Assembly (NCBI GenBank): GCA_023362775.1
Contig: JALMGJ010000003.1
Coordinates: 422,001 to 486,000, forward strand
DNA length: 64,000 nt
Reading direction: 5' to 3'
Source of the DNA: Charina bottae
Lineage: Eukaryota > Chordata > Lepidosauria > Squamata > Charinaidae
The notes below the pieces were generated by a model that was given only the letters and a program-made list of their open reading frames with translations, was not told the DNA's origin and did no database searches. The position numbers were made by a program, and so were the translations under genes. This document shows, piece by piece, positions 48,693-61,792 of the stretch (its first letter is position 1; every line of letters begins with the position of its first letter).

Positions 48693-49314
48693 ATCATACA
48701 TTTCTCAGTTTTGTTTGCAAATTAGACTTATTTTAGTATTAATTCCAAAGTGGATTTTTCAGAAGTTAGTTTGAAAGATGGCATTTTACAAAGCACACCC
48801 AGCACATTTCACTTTCAGGGAAAAATTGTACCTGAGTCCTTCAGAGGATCTGTGTCCTGGGTGATTGACCCCATCTTCCACCTCCAACACCTGAAACAAA
48901 ATTTTCAGGAAACCAGCATTCTCAACAGACTTGGAGCTGTTGAACTTTCACTTTCTTTTTCTTGAGAGAATTCTCTCCCTCTTTCTATTTTATTTATTAG
49001 TACACAGAAATATTCAGTCCAGTGATTTTTTTTTACATCCATGGACTTAAATATTTATAGGAAGTTAATATATGCATTGATATATTGAACGCTATCAACC
49101 AACATATTCTTTATTTAAGCAGAGTACAGAATTGTCTCCTATTCCACTCCCTTAAACAGCAATTTTAAGTCTAACTGGAAAGATGCAATTTCCTATCCCA
49201 GCCCCACTACATAACATGCCACTTCCCTAATCCTTAAAGCCCCCACAGCCCTGCCTCAAGTATCTTCTTGAAATGTCAACAAGCGCTCCCTGACTCCCGC
49301 CTCTTTAAATCGGG
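48693..49314. other. No feature recognised
   Basis: Intergenic AT-rich sequence. Confidence 0.4.
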
Positions 49315-49322
49315 GACTCTTT

Positions 49323-50673
49323 CAGCCTTTCTCAACCTTTTGACCCTGGAGGAACCCTTGAAATATTTCTCAGGCCTTGGGGAACCCCTGCACATTCAGG
49401 CTCAAATACAGGCCAGAAGTTACAAAAGTATATTTGTTTCATGTGTAGGTCTGTATATATGCACTAACAGCATTCTTAAACTAAAAGAATGAACCTTACC
49501 TCTTCAATGTGAAGTTTCCCAAATTTGAAGTAATTTTTAAAATAAATCGTGATCTCCCAAGGAATCCCGGGTGAAGTGACGCCGTGACCAGGTGCCTCTG
49601 GGCTGTGGGGGCCTGGATGGGGAACAACAGGCTTCGGCTAAACCCTGGTAAGACGGAGTGGCTGTGCATTAATGGCTCCTTGGCATCTGGGAAATTGTCA
49701 TATTTGGTTCTGGATGGGGTCGCACTGCCCCAGACAGACCTGGTGCGTAACTTGGGGGTCCTCTTGGACTCACGACTCCTGCTCGAAGAGCAGGTGGCAG
49801 TCGTGGCCAGGAGGGCCTTTGCTCAACTTCGTGTTGAGTGCCAGTTATGCCCTTTCCTGGACCGAGAGGCCCTTCAAATGGTCACTGATGCCCTGGTTGT
49901 CTCCCATATAGACTACTGTAACGCTCTCTACATGGGGCTACCCTTGGAAAATATCCGGAAGCTACAGTTGATCCAGAATGCAGCCGCGCGGGCAATCTTA
50001 GGTGCCCCAAGGATGGCACATATAACACCTTTGCTACACGAGCTGCACTGAGTCCCAGTCTGCTTCTGGGTCCAATTCAAGGTGTTGGTTATAACCTTTA
50101 AAGCCCTACATGGCATGGGTCCAGGTTACCTGAGGGACCATCTCATCCCCATTACATCGACCCATCCCACCCGGTCATGCAGAGAGGGCATGTTATGGGC
50201 CCCATCTGTAAAAGAATTCGATCTGGCGGGGTCTCAGAAGTGGGCCTTCTCTGCAGTAGCTCCTGCCCTCTGGAACATTCTTCCCCCGGAGATAAGATAG
50301 GCCCTCTCGCTCCTGGACTTCCGCAAAAAATTAAAAACCTGGTTTTGCCAACATGCCTGGAGCGGGAAGAATAGTCATTCCTGGGGATGGCTAGCCCCCT
50401 AGAATGGCCCTAAAATAGCCCTTTATACTCACGGACTGATAGAAAACCATCAGCCATCTGGATTTTATCATATTTTGTATTTTTATTGTGTACTTATATT
50501 TATATTTATTGCACTTATAATTATTACATTTTAACTGCGTCTTTTATTGTACACCGCCCAGAGTCCCTCCTTGGGGGGAAATGGGCAGTGATAAAAATTT
50601 GATAAATAAATAAATCCCTAGTGACCTCTCGTGGAACCCTAGGGTTCCATGGAACCCTGGTTGGGACACCCCG
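49323..50673. mobile_element. hAT-like element split by a LINE
   Basis: Left end cagcctttctcaaccttttg (49323) and right end ccctggttgggacaccccg (to 50673) are imperfect inverted repeats of the type common in hAT elements. The flanking octamers gactcttt and gactagtt agree at 6 of 8 positions. Non-coding apart from the nested LINE. Old, and less certain than the other hAT copies. Confidence 0.55.
49572..50616 (+). mobile_element. CR1/L3-like LINE 3' end, best-preserved copy
   Basis: Continuous coding from 49584 to 50051: LRLNPGKTEWLCI, LVRNLGVLLDSRLLLEEQV, SHIDYCNALYMGLPLENIRK, QNAAARAILGAPRMAHITPL; after one stop, KVLVITFKALHGMGPGYLRDH and [13 protein letters not shown]. The 3' UTR has acaccgcccagagtccctcc and a gataaataaata tail. 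It serves as the reference for the degraded copies in the window. Confidence 0.9.
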
Positions 50674-50882
50674 GACTAGTTGCTTAAAATGCACCATTCT
50701 TCATTAGTTATTAAAAATGCTTGAACTTCTTATAAAACATGCCTTTTAGAACTTGGCGACCCTTTTGAGAAGGTAACAAAGTTGTAAAAAATGCCAGATA
50801 CAAGAAACATGTAGTTGTTCAAAAGGTTTTATTTAATATAGCCTGTCTTTAAAGTAACAATGGCGTTCAACACAGTTGATTG

Positions 50883-51178
50883 ACTTGATTACGTGCCATC
50901 AAGTCTTTTTCGACTCCTAGCAACCACATAGATAAATTCTCTCCATGACGATCTATCCATAACCTGTTCTTTCAGGTCTCCCAATGGTGCATTCATTGCC
51001 ACTGTACTGAGTCCATCCACCTTATTTACAGTATTCCCCTTCTTCTCTTTCCTTCCATCTTTCTCAGCACTAGAGCCTTTTCCAGACAGCTAGGTCTTCA
51101 CATAATGTGTCCGAAGTAGAATAATTTGAACCTGGTCATTTGTGCCTCAAGTGAAAACTCTGGGATGATATCAGTGTT
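50883..51178 (-). mobile_element. RTE-type LINE 3' remnant, old
   Basis: Reads gtgccatcaagtctttttcg, aggtctcccaatggtgcatt and cttcacataatgtgtccgaa, which is the reverse of the C-terminal and 3' part of RTE elements (HIMRR-type region). Too diverged for frame reconstruction. Confidence 0.6.
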
Positions 51179-51213
51179 TGTGTGTGTGTATGTGTGTGTG
51201 TGTGTGTGTGTGT
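51177..51213 (+). repeat. (TG)n microsatellite
   Basis: About 18 tg units with one interruption. Confidence 0.9.
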
Positions 51214-52537
51214 AAAAATATAGTAGTTTGAGGTTGGTGCTTTCCTTTGCAGCATGCTAGTTTTCCAGTGTTTCAATAAAAGAATAAAACTAGAAAAGTC
51301 AAGGCATGGAGCCTAGTATCAAATTGGTACATTGGAAAGTCTGAGTTTATGTTCTGTATTAATCCCATGTTGCAGGTAATCAAAGTAATGAAAGTGTTTT
51401 TTTAAATTACAGGATATCAGCATACAAAAGAATACCACATTACCTCTACTTTCATCCCTTACAAAATAAAAATACTCCCTTCAAACCATAAACCCAGAGG
51501 TATCCACAACAAACTGGTGATGCCAAAACGACGCATCTGCAATGATATGACCAACCCAATGCTGTCATTACATTCTTGTGGCCCACAATCTGATGCAAAT
51601 ATATGTGACAAATGCATCATGATGTCATCATACATGTACCATCGTTCTCCCCATCCCATGGATACAAAATGCAGCAAAGTATATAACTGAAGCAGATATT
51701 AAGAGAAGTTGCAGGTGACTGTGGCAACTCAGCAATCACAAAATATAACAGTTGGAAGACTGCCCTTCATACAACCTAAAGATACAAATACAGGGGTAAA
51801 TTAGAGTCCTGACAGCAAGCATGAATAAGCAATGAGGTTATACAATGGAAGTCCAGCAGCCATCTTCAAAAGCTTGGATTACCCTTCTTTCCTGTTGTTA
51901 AGCCATTACTTTGGTTCTGCCCATGAGGATGAGAGATTCTAAATGGAAATAAAAGCAAGGTTTTATCTGTTATTGCCACCCTTTCATGTATCCTGAATGC
52001 ATATTAGTACTGTAAGTGGGAATGTTGAATTTGGCATAGGTATGACTAAGGCTGGTAACCTCGACACCTTTTCTATCTTACTAAAAATATGTGAAAGCTG
52101 GTATTGACCAAGCCATGGACATGAGAGGTTGTCTATTAAAGACCGTGGCATATAGAAGATACTGACTTGAAATGAAAGTGGAGTAAATAGTAAATAGCAT
52201 AAACTAATGAGTAAAATGAATCATAAATATGCTGTGTGACAGTGGGAAAGTATGTAATAAACCTAAATGAAGATGGTCTGATTTTGTGAAGTAAAATTGA
52301 TAAAATACATGCAGGGAGGTGAAGGTGTAGGTCTAATTACTAATGAATGGATTAAAATGTGTGCCAGAAAATATAAATGTTCCTAGGTTGTAGAAGGTGC
52401 ATTTGAAAATTGGAATCTTTAGGCTGATAGTTTTGCTCCAGTGAATGGTAAAAATGAAAGAAGCAAAAATGAATTTGGGGAAAATTGTGCAACTTTCTGA
52501 ATGAATGTGATCCAAGTCAGTGGGGGGAAACCTATTC
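51214..52537. other. No feature recognised
   Basis: About 1.3 kb of AT-rich intergenic sequence with no gene or repeat signature. Confidence 0.4.
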
Positions 52538-52545
52538 TGCTAGGT

Positions 52546-52808
52546 CAGAGCTTTCCAAAAAGTGTGTCGCCACACACAGCGTGGTGTGTTGCCACACCAC
52601 CTGGAAGCGGCGGCGTGCGCGTGCATGGCGGCAGCGGTGCGGGATCAGTGCTTCCGCGTCTTAGCGGAGGATGCAGCCGCTGCCGCCGCTGTGCACACGT
52701 GCACCGCCGCACGCCCCCCCGCGCCGCCACCGTGCATGCGCGCGCCACCGCCGCGCTGCTGCCACCGCCACTGGTGTGTCGCCAGCAGCGGCACTTTGGA
52801 AAGCCCTG
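52546..52808. mobile_element. hAT-type non-autonomous element
   Basis: Ends cagagctttccaaa and tttggaaagccctg with a perfect 8-bp duplication, tgctaggt (52538-52545 and 52809-52816). The interior is a GC-rich run of gccgcc-type trinucleotides with cgcgcgtgcatgg blocks. Confidence 0.9.
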
Positions 52809-52816
52809 TGCTAGGT

Positions 52817-53737
52817 AATGTGAAGAATGGATGTGAGCAAGTTGAGAGTACAGAAAAAGCAATTGGGCCATTCAGACATTCGGGAATGAATGAGAATGGT
52901 GAATGGTGATTATCTGCTTATGAAAATATCTGTTTGTTCTGAATATGTGACTGGAACAAGTCTATTCATGCATCTACACGACAAAGAAATTAATTTGATT
53001 ATTTATTATTCAAGTTTGAGAAAATTAGCAAAGGATACAATAGTGATGAGAAGTTCTAAATATGAAACAATATTAGGTAGTGTCGAGAGTGAATCTTCAG
53101 AAAAAAAATCATTACATTAAAGTAATATATAAAAGTAATAAATAAAAAGCAAACAGCAAGAAAAGAAAAGTAGAGTGACAGTAGAATGACTGTACTGTAG
53201 GAAAGTAAAGTATAAATTCTGTATGATAAAGTATTTAAAGAAAGATTAATTTCCCAGTAGAATGAATGAAAAGAGGATGTAAAGAAAGAGGGTGTGGAGG
53301 GTGCTTGGGACAAATTAAATATGTTACAAAGTGTCACAAAAGTGAGTAGTGTTATGCTGATGGGAAATACAACCTGCAATCATTCACTCCATTTTCCCTA
53401 TTAAACACGAGTAATCTGGTTATGGATACATTAATTTTCAGATCTATACTTCATATTGCATCATACAATCTATTTAACTTTGCTGCAGTTCATTTGGGGT
53501 CTTAGCTAACATTCGTCCAACCAATACACCTCTAATGTTACCACAAGCTTTCCTTCATAAATCCTTATCTTATTTCATGTTGAACCATTTGCTAAGCATT
53601 TCATTTATTCCCATGTATGCTTTGTTTCTATCATATTCTCCTTTGCATTCAGCAACCAACCTTTGACTCCATATTCACACAAAACATTCTCCATTTCAAG
53701 CCTATTTACTTTTTTATACATTTTCTTTAAATCTAAG
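52817..53737. other. No feature recognised
   Basis: AT-rich intergenic sequence. Confidence 0.4.
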
Positions 53738-54075
53738 GTAAAAGTAAAGGTTCCCCCCGCACATTTGTGCAGTCGTGTCCGACTCTAGGGGCCGGTGCTC
53801 ATCTCCGTTTGTTAGCCGAAGAGCCAGCGTTGTCTGAAGACGCTTCCATGGTCATGTGGCTGCATGACGCGCGCGGAGCACTGTTAGCTACCCACCGAAG
53901 TGGTACCTATTCATCTATTTGCATTTGCATGCTTTCGAATTGCTAGGTTGGCAAGAGCTGGGGCTAGTGCGGGAGCTCACTCCGTCACGCGGGACTAGGG
54001 ATTCAAACCTCCGAACTTGCAATCTTCCGATCGACAAGCCTGGCGTCTTACCCGCTGAGCCACCACACCCCTTAA
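53738..54075 (-). mobile_element. Sauria-type SINE, complete
   Basis: Reverse orientation: tail ggtaaaagtaaaggttcccc, then cagtcgtgtccgactctagg, and at the far end the tRNA-like head gtcttacccgctgagccacc. Confidence 0.88.
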
Positions 54076-54377
54076 AATCTACGTATCTTTAAATCCCTTT
54101 AAATCCCTTTACATTCTACATGTCTTTAAATCCCTTTAAATCTACATGTGTACAATAAATTCTTTTGGTATGAGTGAGTTGGAGGACAGACTAAGCAGCA
54201 GAGAAGACTGTAGATCAGGTCTACATTAGGAAGTCTTTTTGCTGCTCTTTCTCACTTAATATTTAATTCCTTCCTCCCCTATAATGGCAATTTTTGTGTA
54301 CAACCAAGTTAGTGGTAGAAGTGCTTTCAAAGATATTCAACTATTTGCAAGATTTTTCTTCACCTTTTGCTTTGATA

Positions 54378-54632
54378 TTTTATTTATTTATTTATATTTT
54401 ATTTTTATCCCACCTTTATTTTTATTTATAAATAGCTCAAGGCGGGGAACATACCTAATACTCCTTCCTCCTCCTATTTTCCCCACAACAACAACCCTGT
54501 GAGGTGAGTTGGGCTGAGAGAGGGGGACTGGCCCAAGGCCACCCAGCTGGCTTTCATGCCTCAGGCGGGACTAGAACTCACAGACTCCTGGTTTCTAGCC
54601 CAGCACCTTAACCACTAGACCAATCTCAGGCA
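54378..54632 (-). mobile_element. MIR-like tRNA-derived SINE, single unit
   Basis: Same family as 18551-19036 without the triplication: tail atttatttatttat, core aaccctgtgaggtgagttgg, gactggcccaaggccaccca, and head with gcgggactagaactc (B box) and ccttaaccactagaccaa (A box). Confidence 0.78.
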
Positions 54633-54693
54633 GTGAGGAAGGGATTTAAATACAGGACTTGTGGGCATTTTATTTTCTGATTTGATACTATTC

Positions 54694-54699
54694 TTTATT
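54694..54699 (-). promoter_or_regulatory. HMGCS2: HMGCS2 polyadenylation signal candidate
   Basis: AATAAA on the - strand about 380 bp after the stop codon. A second AATAAA lies at 54669-54674. Either would give a 3' UTR that ends before the SINE at 54632. Confidence 0.45.
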
Positions 54700-55079
54700 G
54701 CACATGTCTATGAATAACCATTCAATCTTTGTTTATCAGCCTGTATTGCTGCCCATATGAACAACACACACACAGCTTGAAACAACAGTATTGACCTCCT
54801 ATTCTTCCTCCAGTTACAAAACTCTAATAGTTGTAATGTGTGCTTTACTTTAAATGTTTCTGCAGAGCTAGATGGGTAGACAGGCAGTTACCAAACTTAA
54901 AAGAAACACTGAAAAAAAAATCTCATTTCCATAAGTGTTTTCATTTTCCTTATCTGTTGTTCTTTTTCCCCTTTATGACAACTGATCCTTCCATCTGCAC
55001 ATCTCCTTTCTATGAAGAGTTCTTAGGCCCAGGATTCTGACTTACCAGGAAAAACCTTATTAATGACAACTGTATACGC

Positions 55080-58000
55080 CTAAACTAGTTTTCGTGCATA
55101 TTTCCTGCGGTTTTTTCCATCCACCTGCTCCAAGTACCAGGTTCCTGGGAACAGCTCATCCTTGGATCCATGGGGAGTGTGGTCAACTACAGAAAGATGG
55201 AGCAAGAGGTGCATGAGTAAGGAGAAACAATGTGAAGGTTAGTGTTGATACCCATAATTTTTCTCAAAGCAATCCTCACTTGTTCTTCCTTCTACTACAT
55301 GCATTTACAATGCATTGAAGAGGCAGGAGAGCCTTATCAAAATTATGATTCCCTTTCAAATGTCCAGAAGAGATTCCCATGTTTTCAGTTCTGGTGCTCA
55401 GGGATGTGTAACCTTTTTATTCTGGGCCTACTTAGCAATAGTAAAGATCAATGGCTAAGAAACAAGGAAGGAAGATATCCTTGGAGTAAAAACGTTTGCA
55501 CCTCACAGAAAAGGATGTCATGGCATGGGAAATCAACTTGGTCAGGGCAACCCCCAAATCACCATGCAATGTAAGTGCCCTGTAGAGCAAAGGAGTGCCG
55601 CTTCTATGGGCTCAAAGCCCAGCTCTGCATAGAGGAGTACAGAGATGTCCTTGAAAAAGGAATTCAGTGACTATTATGTCAGCATCAACTTAATCTGGAT
55701 AGACAGGAGGGAGTGAGGAAAAACCTCCAAGATTGCCCCACCTTGATTTTCTTTAGTATATGGGGGGCGGAAAGAAACTCCCTCAGGCTTTCAAGATTCT
55801 GTTGAGTTCCAGTAGTTCTTGTGACTGTTTCCTGTTCTGGTCTACCTCAAAGGGCCAACAGTTTGTTCAGCATTTTCAGACACACGTTCTGAAAGTAGGG
55901 AGGTCAAGAACCATTTTTGTGATGGGATTACAAGAATTTTAATGACTGAATGAGTTCCTTAAGCATCTTCAAGGATTAAGGCACCATTCTGTCCCTTCAC
56001 CCTCCCCAATTCCAGAAATGGTCCCCAAATTTTGGAAGCCAACCATTTGGGATGGGGTCTGGAGGTCATTCAAGTGAAGCTGACAGGTTGGAACAGCCCA
56101 CCAGATGGTCCTTTTTGTATCCCTGCTGTAGAGCAAAGGAATCATTCCAGCTCAAGAGTGTGCCTTCAAGCAGTTCTTTCACTGTGTTCACCGATCATGA
56201 AGTAGAGAGGTAGAATCTGATATTGTGCGTATTTGCTATGAAAAATATTTGCACTAGAAGTACAGAACGTAGGTGGCTTTGCAAGAGACATCCACAAGCA
56301 AAAAACTAGATTCCTAGTCCTGTCCGCTTACCAGAAAAAGCTACAGATTGCCATCTTTTTTCATGGATATTTTGAGAGAAAGTGGACAGATAGCACTGTT
56401 GTACACAAGGCAAAGCTAAGACTGTATCTTCTTGAGCTCACCTGAACTATGAGTATCCTCCCTGAGTTTCATGATCTCAGTAAACTTTTCAGGGGGAACA
56501 CATTTCCGGGAGTCTAAGCGAGTCTCTAGATCTGAAAGACTGGATACCAATTTCTCCAGAGGTGAGCCTGGAACAAAAAGTCAGATACCTTTCAGTGAGA
56601 AAGCTGGTGCTGTCTTGAGACACAACAGCTCCATGCTTCGGTAGGACAGTACTAATTTTCCCGCCCTCTAACCCAGTGTTTTTCAACCTCAGCAACTTTA
56701 ATTCCCCAGCCAGAGTTGAAGTCCACCCATCTTAAAGTTGCTAAGGTTGAGAAACGCTGCTGTAACCCTTCTGGGCATAGTGAGTTAACAAGCTTGACCT
56801 AAGTATTAAGGTGAGGTAACATGTTCGATTTAAGAACTGTAAAATATACCTAAGGGGTCACTCCTGGGACTGAAAAACAGATACAAGTACAATGAAATTG
56901 GTGGCTGCAAATTGCAAATACCTGCAAATTGGACAGAACTCTGGATCCATTTCTTAGAGGAAGGCAGTACCCTCCTGCCTGCTTGAGCCCCCCCCCCCCC
57001 ATTTTTGTTCTCATCTACTTCTAGGCTGGCTCTAACATGCTTTCCTTGAGGCCAAGCGTGGAAGAGAGGTGTCTAAGCTGTGGCAGACAAATCTTCCTTA
57101 CTTTTACTAAACTCTGAAGAGGTGGGCTATAGGGATTGCTGATGCATGCTCATCCCTAAAGTTCCATCTCCAGGAAATCATTTGCATGGTGCTACTGCTG
57201 AATTCAGTCTCTAGTTCAGGGATGCATCTGGGGACTGCTAGGAATTGTAGCTGTAGCAAGTAAGAAAGATGACCTTGACGGAGATATGCAGGATGCATTA
57301 CTAGGGTGCAGAGGGTGAAAAATATTTTAAGTCTAAACAAACAGCATTCATAAGCATCTCTGACAGACACCTCCCTAATTCACTGAAGAAGGGGGAGGAG
57401 GTACAGCACAATCAGACTTGCAAGATCCTGTTATTATAGCTAATCTCAATAAAAGTAGTTTTAGCTATCCTGTGGAGTTGATTTCTTGGCCTGGTCTACC
57501 TAGTGGGGCTGACTGTAGCTCAACAACACTTGAAGGACCATTGTTCTCTCCCCCCCCCCGCCCCCAATTGTCATTGCTTGAAGCAAGTCTCAGTTCTTAT
57601 TCTGCTGAGTGCAGTATGTATGCCCACTTCTCTAGCACACATATGCCTGGCTCTTTCTCCTCTGTGGCATGGAACCACCTGCCTCCAAATCCTCATCCAT
57701 TCCCAGTACAGACATTCAGTTCAGTTCTAAAGGTAAAGGTTCCCCCACACAGTCGTGTCCGACTCTAGGGGCCGGTGCTCATCTCCATTTCTTAGCTCTT
57801 CAGCCAGCGCTGTCCGAAGACGCTTCCACAGTCATGTGGCCGCATGACATGCACGCAATGCTGTTACCTACCCACCGAAGTGGTACCTATTCATCTACTT
57901 GCATTTGCATGCTTTCAAATTGCTAGGTTGGCAAGAGGTGGGGCTAGTGCGGGAGCTCACTCCATCACGCAGGACTAGGGATTCAAACCTCTGAACTTGC

Positions 58001-61000
58001 GACCTTCCGATCGACAAGCCTGGCGTCTTAACCGCTGAGCCTCCGCGCCCCTGGTTCAGTTCTAGACTGCTCTAAAAATAAAGAAAGCATGCAGAGTTCC
58101 ACTGTGCTGGATTTCCTAGGTTGTATCCTACTTGTCTTAGACCAGGGGTGGGGAACATATTTTATCCCAAGGGCCATTTTGACATTTATCACATCACTTG
58201 AGGGCCGGGGGGCGGGGTTTGCGGGCAGGAGCCAATCACATGAAAGGGGGCGGGATTTGTGGGTGGGAGACAATCGTGTGGAAGGGGGCGGGGTTTGCGG
58301 GCGGGAGCTAATCGCGCGCACTGGGGGGCTGCCATGCCTGCCACCGCGCCCACCGCCACGCCCAGCATGCCCGCTGCCTCACCCGCTGCCGCCACGCCCG
58401 CCATACCTGCCGCCGCGCCCACCGCCACGCTCACCATGCCCGCTGCCATCATGCCCCTGCCGCGCCCAGTGCCGCAGGCCGGATCGATTGCTTTTGCGGG
58501 CCTTATACAGGGGTGTCTTAGACAAACCCAAAATTCCCTCCAATCTCAGCCCTGCTTATATGTGTGCCCCCACCCACTTTGTGCCTTCAGCCCTCCTCCA
58601 GTAAAGTACAGCCCTTGGCCACCCAAAGACTGCTCACCCACTCCTGCCGTACCATATTTCTGCCCGTGCATGAGAGACCTTAGGGCAGATCTACGCTTGA
58701 GTTCCTTCAACGTATGAGGCACTGTGGTGGTGATTCAGGTTTTCTAGTCACGTGACAAACAGCATCATGCAACATGTCTTCTGTTTAGAATATGAGCATG
58801 AGGCACATACTCATGACTGAGGGAGAAGTAAGAGGGGCTAAAAAGGCCATGTGTTCCATGTGCTCCGGGGACCCCGAAAATGCCCTCGGTTCCGGCAGGG
58901 AGGTGAAAAGCCTCCCCGCGTGGGCACGCTGCCGAGCTTTCCGCCGCTCAGCTGATGCGCGGGGAGAATTTCCACCCCAGCCCCCATCAGCTGAGCGGCG
59001 GAAAGCTCGCGTGAGCGCTGGGAGGCTTTTCGCCTCCCTGCCGGAACCGAGGGCATTTTCGGGGTTCCCGGAGTCTACCCTTTCGAAGGGGCAGCCGCTG
59101 CCGCCGCCGCAGCAACCCGGAAGCACCGTGGCCGGCGCTTCCGGTTTTTGCGCCGCACTGGCTGCGGCGCTTCCGGGTTTTTGTGGGCCGGCCGTTGGTG
59201 TGTCGCCAACGGCAAAAGTTTGGAAAGCCCTGCTCTAATCAATTCACAATCACATTTTATTAGAGAACCAGTCCTCTCAATTTTATAATCTCTCAGCTGC
59301 TTTCACAAGGCAGATTAAAAACTCCCCAGCTTGTTTTCCCCTGCTTATTTAAATAACACGTATCTTCTACCCTGAGTAGGGGGTTGGACTAGATGACCTC
59401 TATGATACCTTTGGCAGTGGCCTGCAATTTGGTAACACACTGTACTCAGGAATCGCCCAGAGGTTCTCAGGAAAAATGAGATTTTGAAAAGAAAAGCATC
59501 AGGAAAAGAAGATGGTGCATGCACCATGTAATCCACCAATGCATATCACTGTTGGGGTATAACACCTACAGTATACACGTCCCTCCTTGGATCAGTTCTC
59601 TGACTTTATTCAGTAACCCAAAATCCAGAGATGAACCTGTTACGGTGTCTATTCTTTTGTCGGGAAAACAAAACGAAATAAAACAAGGCAATATGTACAT
59701 AAAATGTTATCTCTGAACCACCTTAGGTGGCTCGTTCAGAAGCCCATTCCAGTAGGGCAAAAGTATGGGAAGAAATGAAAAAGATTTCCAAATCCACCCT
59801 AAAAGACTCACCTAGAGCAGAGTTCTGGGATACTTTCAGGGAGAACATGCTGGCTGCCAATCCTGAACCATAGGAGAAAAGCCCAATTCTGGATCCAGCC
59901 AGCTGCTTGGCAGAATACCTGCAAAGATTTAGAGTAAATAATTAGCAGGGAAGTTCCAGGAGGAAAGACCATATTTCTTCCTTCAGTAGCTTCTCTATCT
60001 GCATATTGTGCATCTATAAAATCATTCCTTTGTGAAGATGACAATTACTGTATGTATTGTGCTAATTCATTCTGGCATGGATGGGGATGCAAACATGTCT
60101 GGAAATCTTGAGGCCATGGATGGGGTGGGGTGGGGTGGAATAGGGGAAAGAAAAAAGATTGGATACAATTAAATTAGTTACAATTATTCACCTTCTGATT
60201 ACACCTAACTGTATTTTGTTTCTCTAGCAAGAACAAAATAAAGCATAAATACGCATAGAATTTCAGTGTCAAAAGGATAAATAACTAACTCTGCTTCAAG
60301 CAATATGGCAAAATTTCAAACTACCCAGTACTAGGCAGAGAGCTGTAAACTGCTGAATCTAGACATTTGGCATTGCTGTAATTTTTTGGAAAAAATAGGA
60401 TAAAATAAATGTTGGATATAAAGTATATAAAAATATAAAATATATTGTTTGGATAAAAACAGTTTCCAATGTCATAATATTAGGGACCACCAGTATATTT
60501 GAATGCTTCAGCCATAACACTTATTTAGAAGAATTCATTAACTAGGATGTTATTAACTAGGATGTAGCTAAGAGGGATTTTAATAAGCAAGAAAGCCATT
60601 TAATCATCTGTTACACAACATTTATAAAACTTTAATATAGCCAAACTACTCTTCTCTTGATATGGCATGTTGAAGAAGGGAAGGGAATCGTATTCTCTCA
60701 CTGCCTCCTGTGGTATGAGATCACGCATGCAACTTACTGGGCCAAGAGAGATGCCAGGCAGCCATACACCGAGGGGGTATACATGTTGCCATTGCGGGCA
60801 GAAAGGAAGAGAGAGGGCTGCGTTTTCTGCTTGAACAGCTCCTGGCTGGCCTTCTGAAAAGCTTTGTCCACCTCCTTACTGGAGTAGGTTTCCTCCAACT
60901 TCACGTTGCTGAAAGAGAGCAAGGGCATCTGGGTTTGCCTCAAAGTGATAGTAAGGTTCTTTTGAGGGACTTGGACCATATGTGTAGCTGCATGATGTTT

Positions 61001-61756
61001 TTAAAAATTACTTTCTAACGTTAAGTTACAACAATGAACCAAACCTTTCATTATATCAGATATAGATAACCTTTGTTAAAAAAGGAAAAAATATTTTATC
61101 CCAATAAAGAATTATGCCCCATAATTCTTTAATTATAATTTTGCCCCATTAAAGAATGCATTAATGCCAAATTGCCTGATCATAAAATTTCATTTCAAAA
61201 CCGAGTTTTCCTGAGAAACGGAAACAAAGTTATTCATTCTTTATCATAGTTAGTTACAAGCTGTGCTTTTATCCATTGGCTTTGATTTCCATATTTTATT
61301 TCTCTTGTGATAGACAATAAGTGGTCAGATTTTAATGACTTTGTGTATATACCTCTGCAGTATATACATGCATTAGTTAACATATTTACAGCAGTATTAT
61401 TTTTGTTACTAACTTATTTCATTATTATTTCTACAAATGTAGCTTTGGAATTTAATTGGATCTCCTAGTCTGTGATTTTCTTAATTATTTTTGTCATATC
61501 TCTCCAACTTTTGAAAATCTGTAGATGATAAAGTGCCAACAGGGCAGTACATCTGTGTCTCTCATATATTCAATGTGTCACAAGAGGATATTGAGGACTT
61601 GTAGACTGATATAGCCTACACTTTTTTATTTTTGGATTATTGCCATTAATATTAGATAATATCTCAATGTTTCGAACAATAACCACCCATCCGAATAAAT
61701 CTTTCAAAAATATTGTTTATTATCTATTAATATTTATTCCTTTTATAATATTTGGA

Positions 61757-61792
<36 letters not shown>

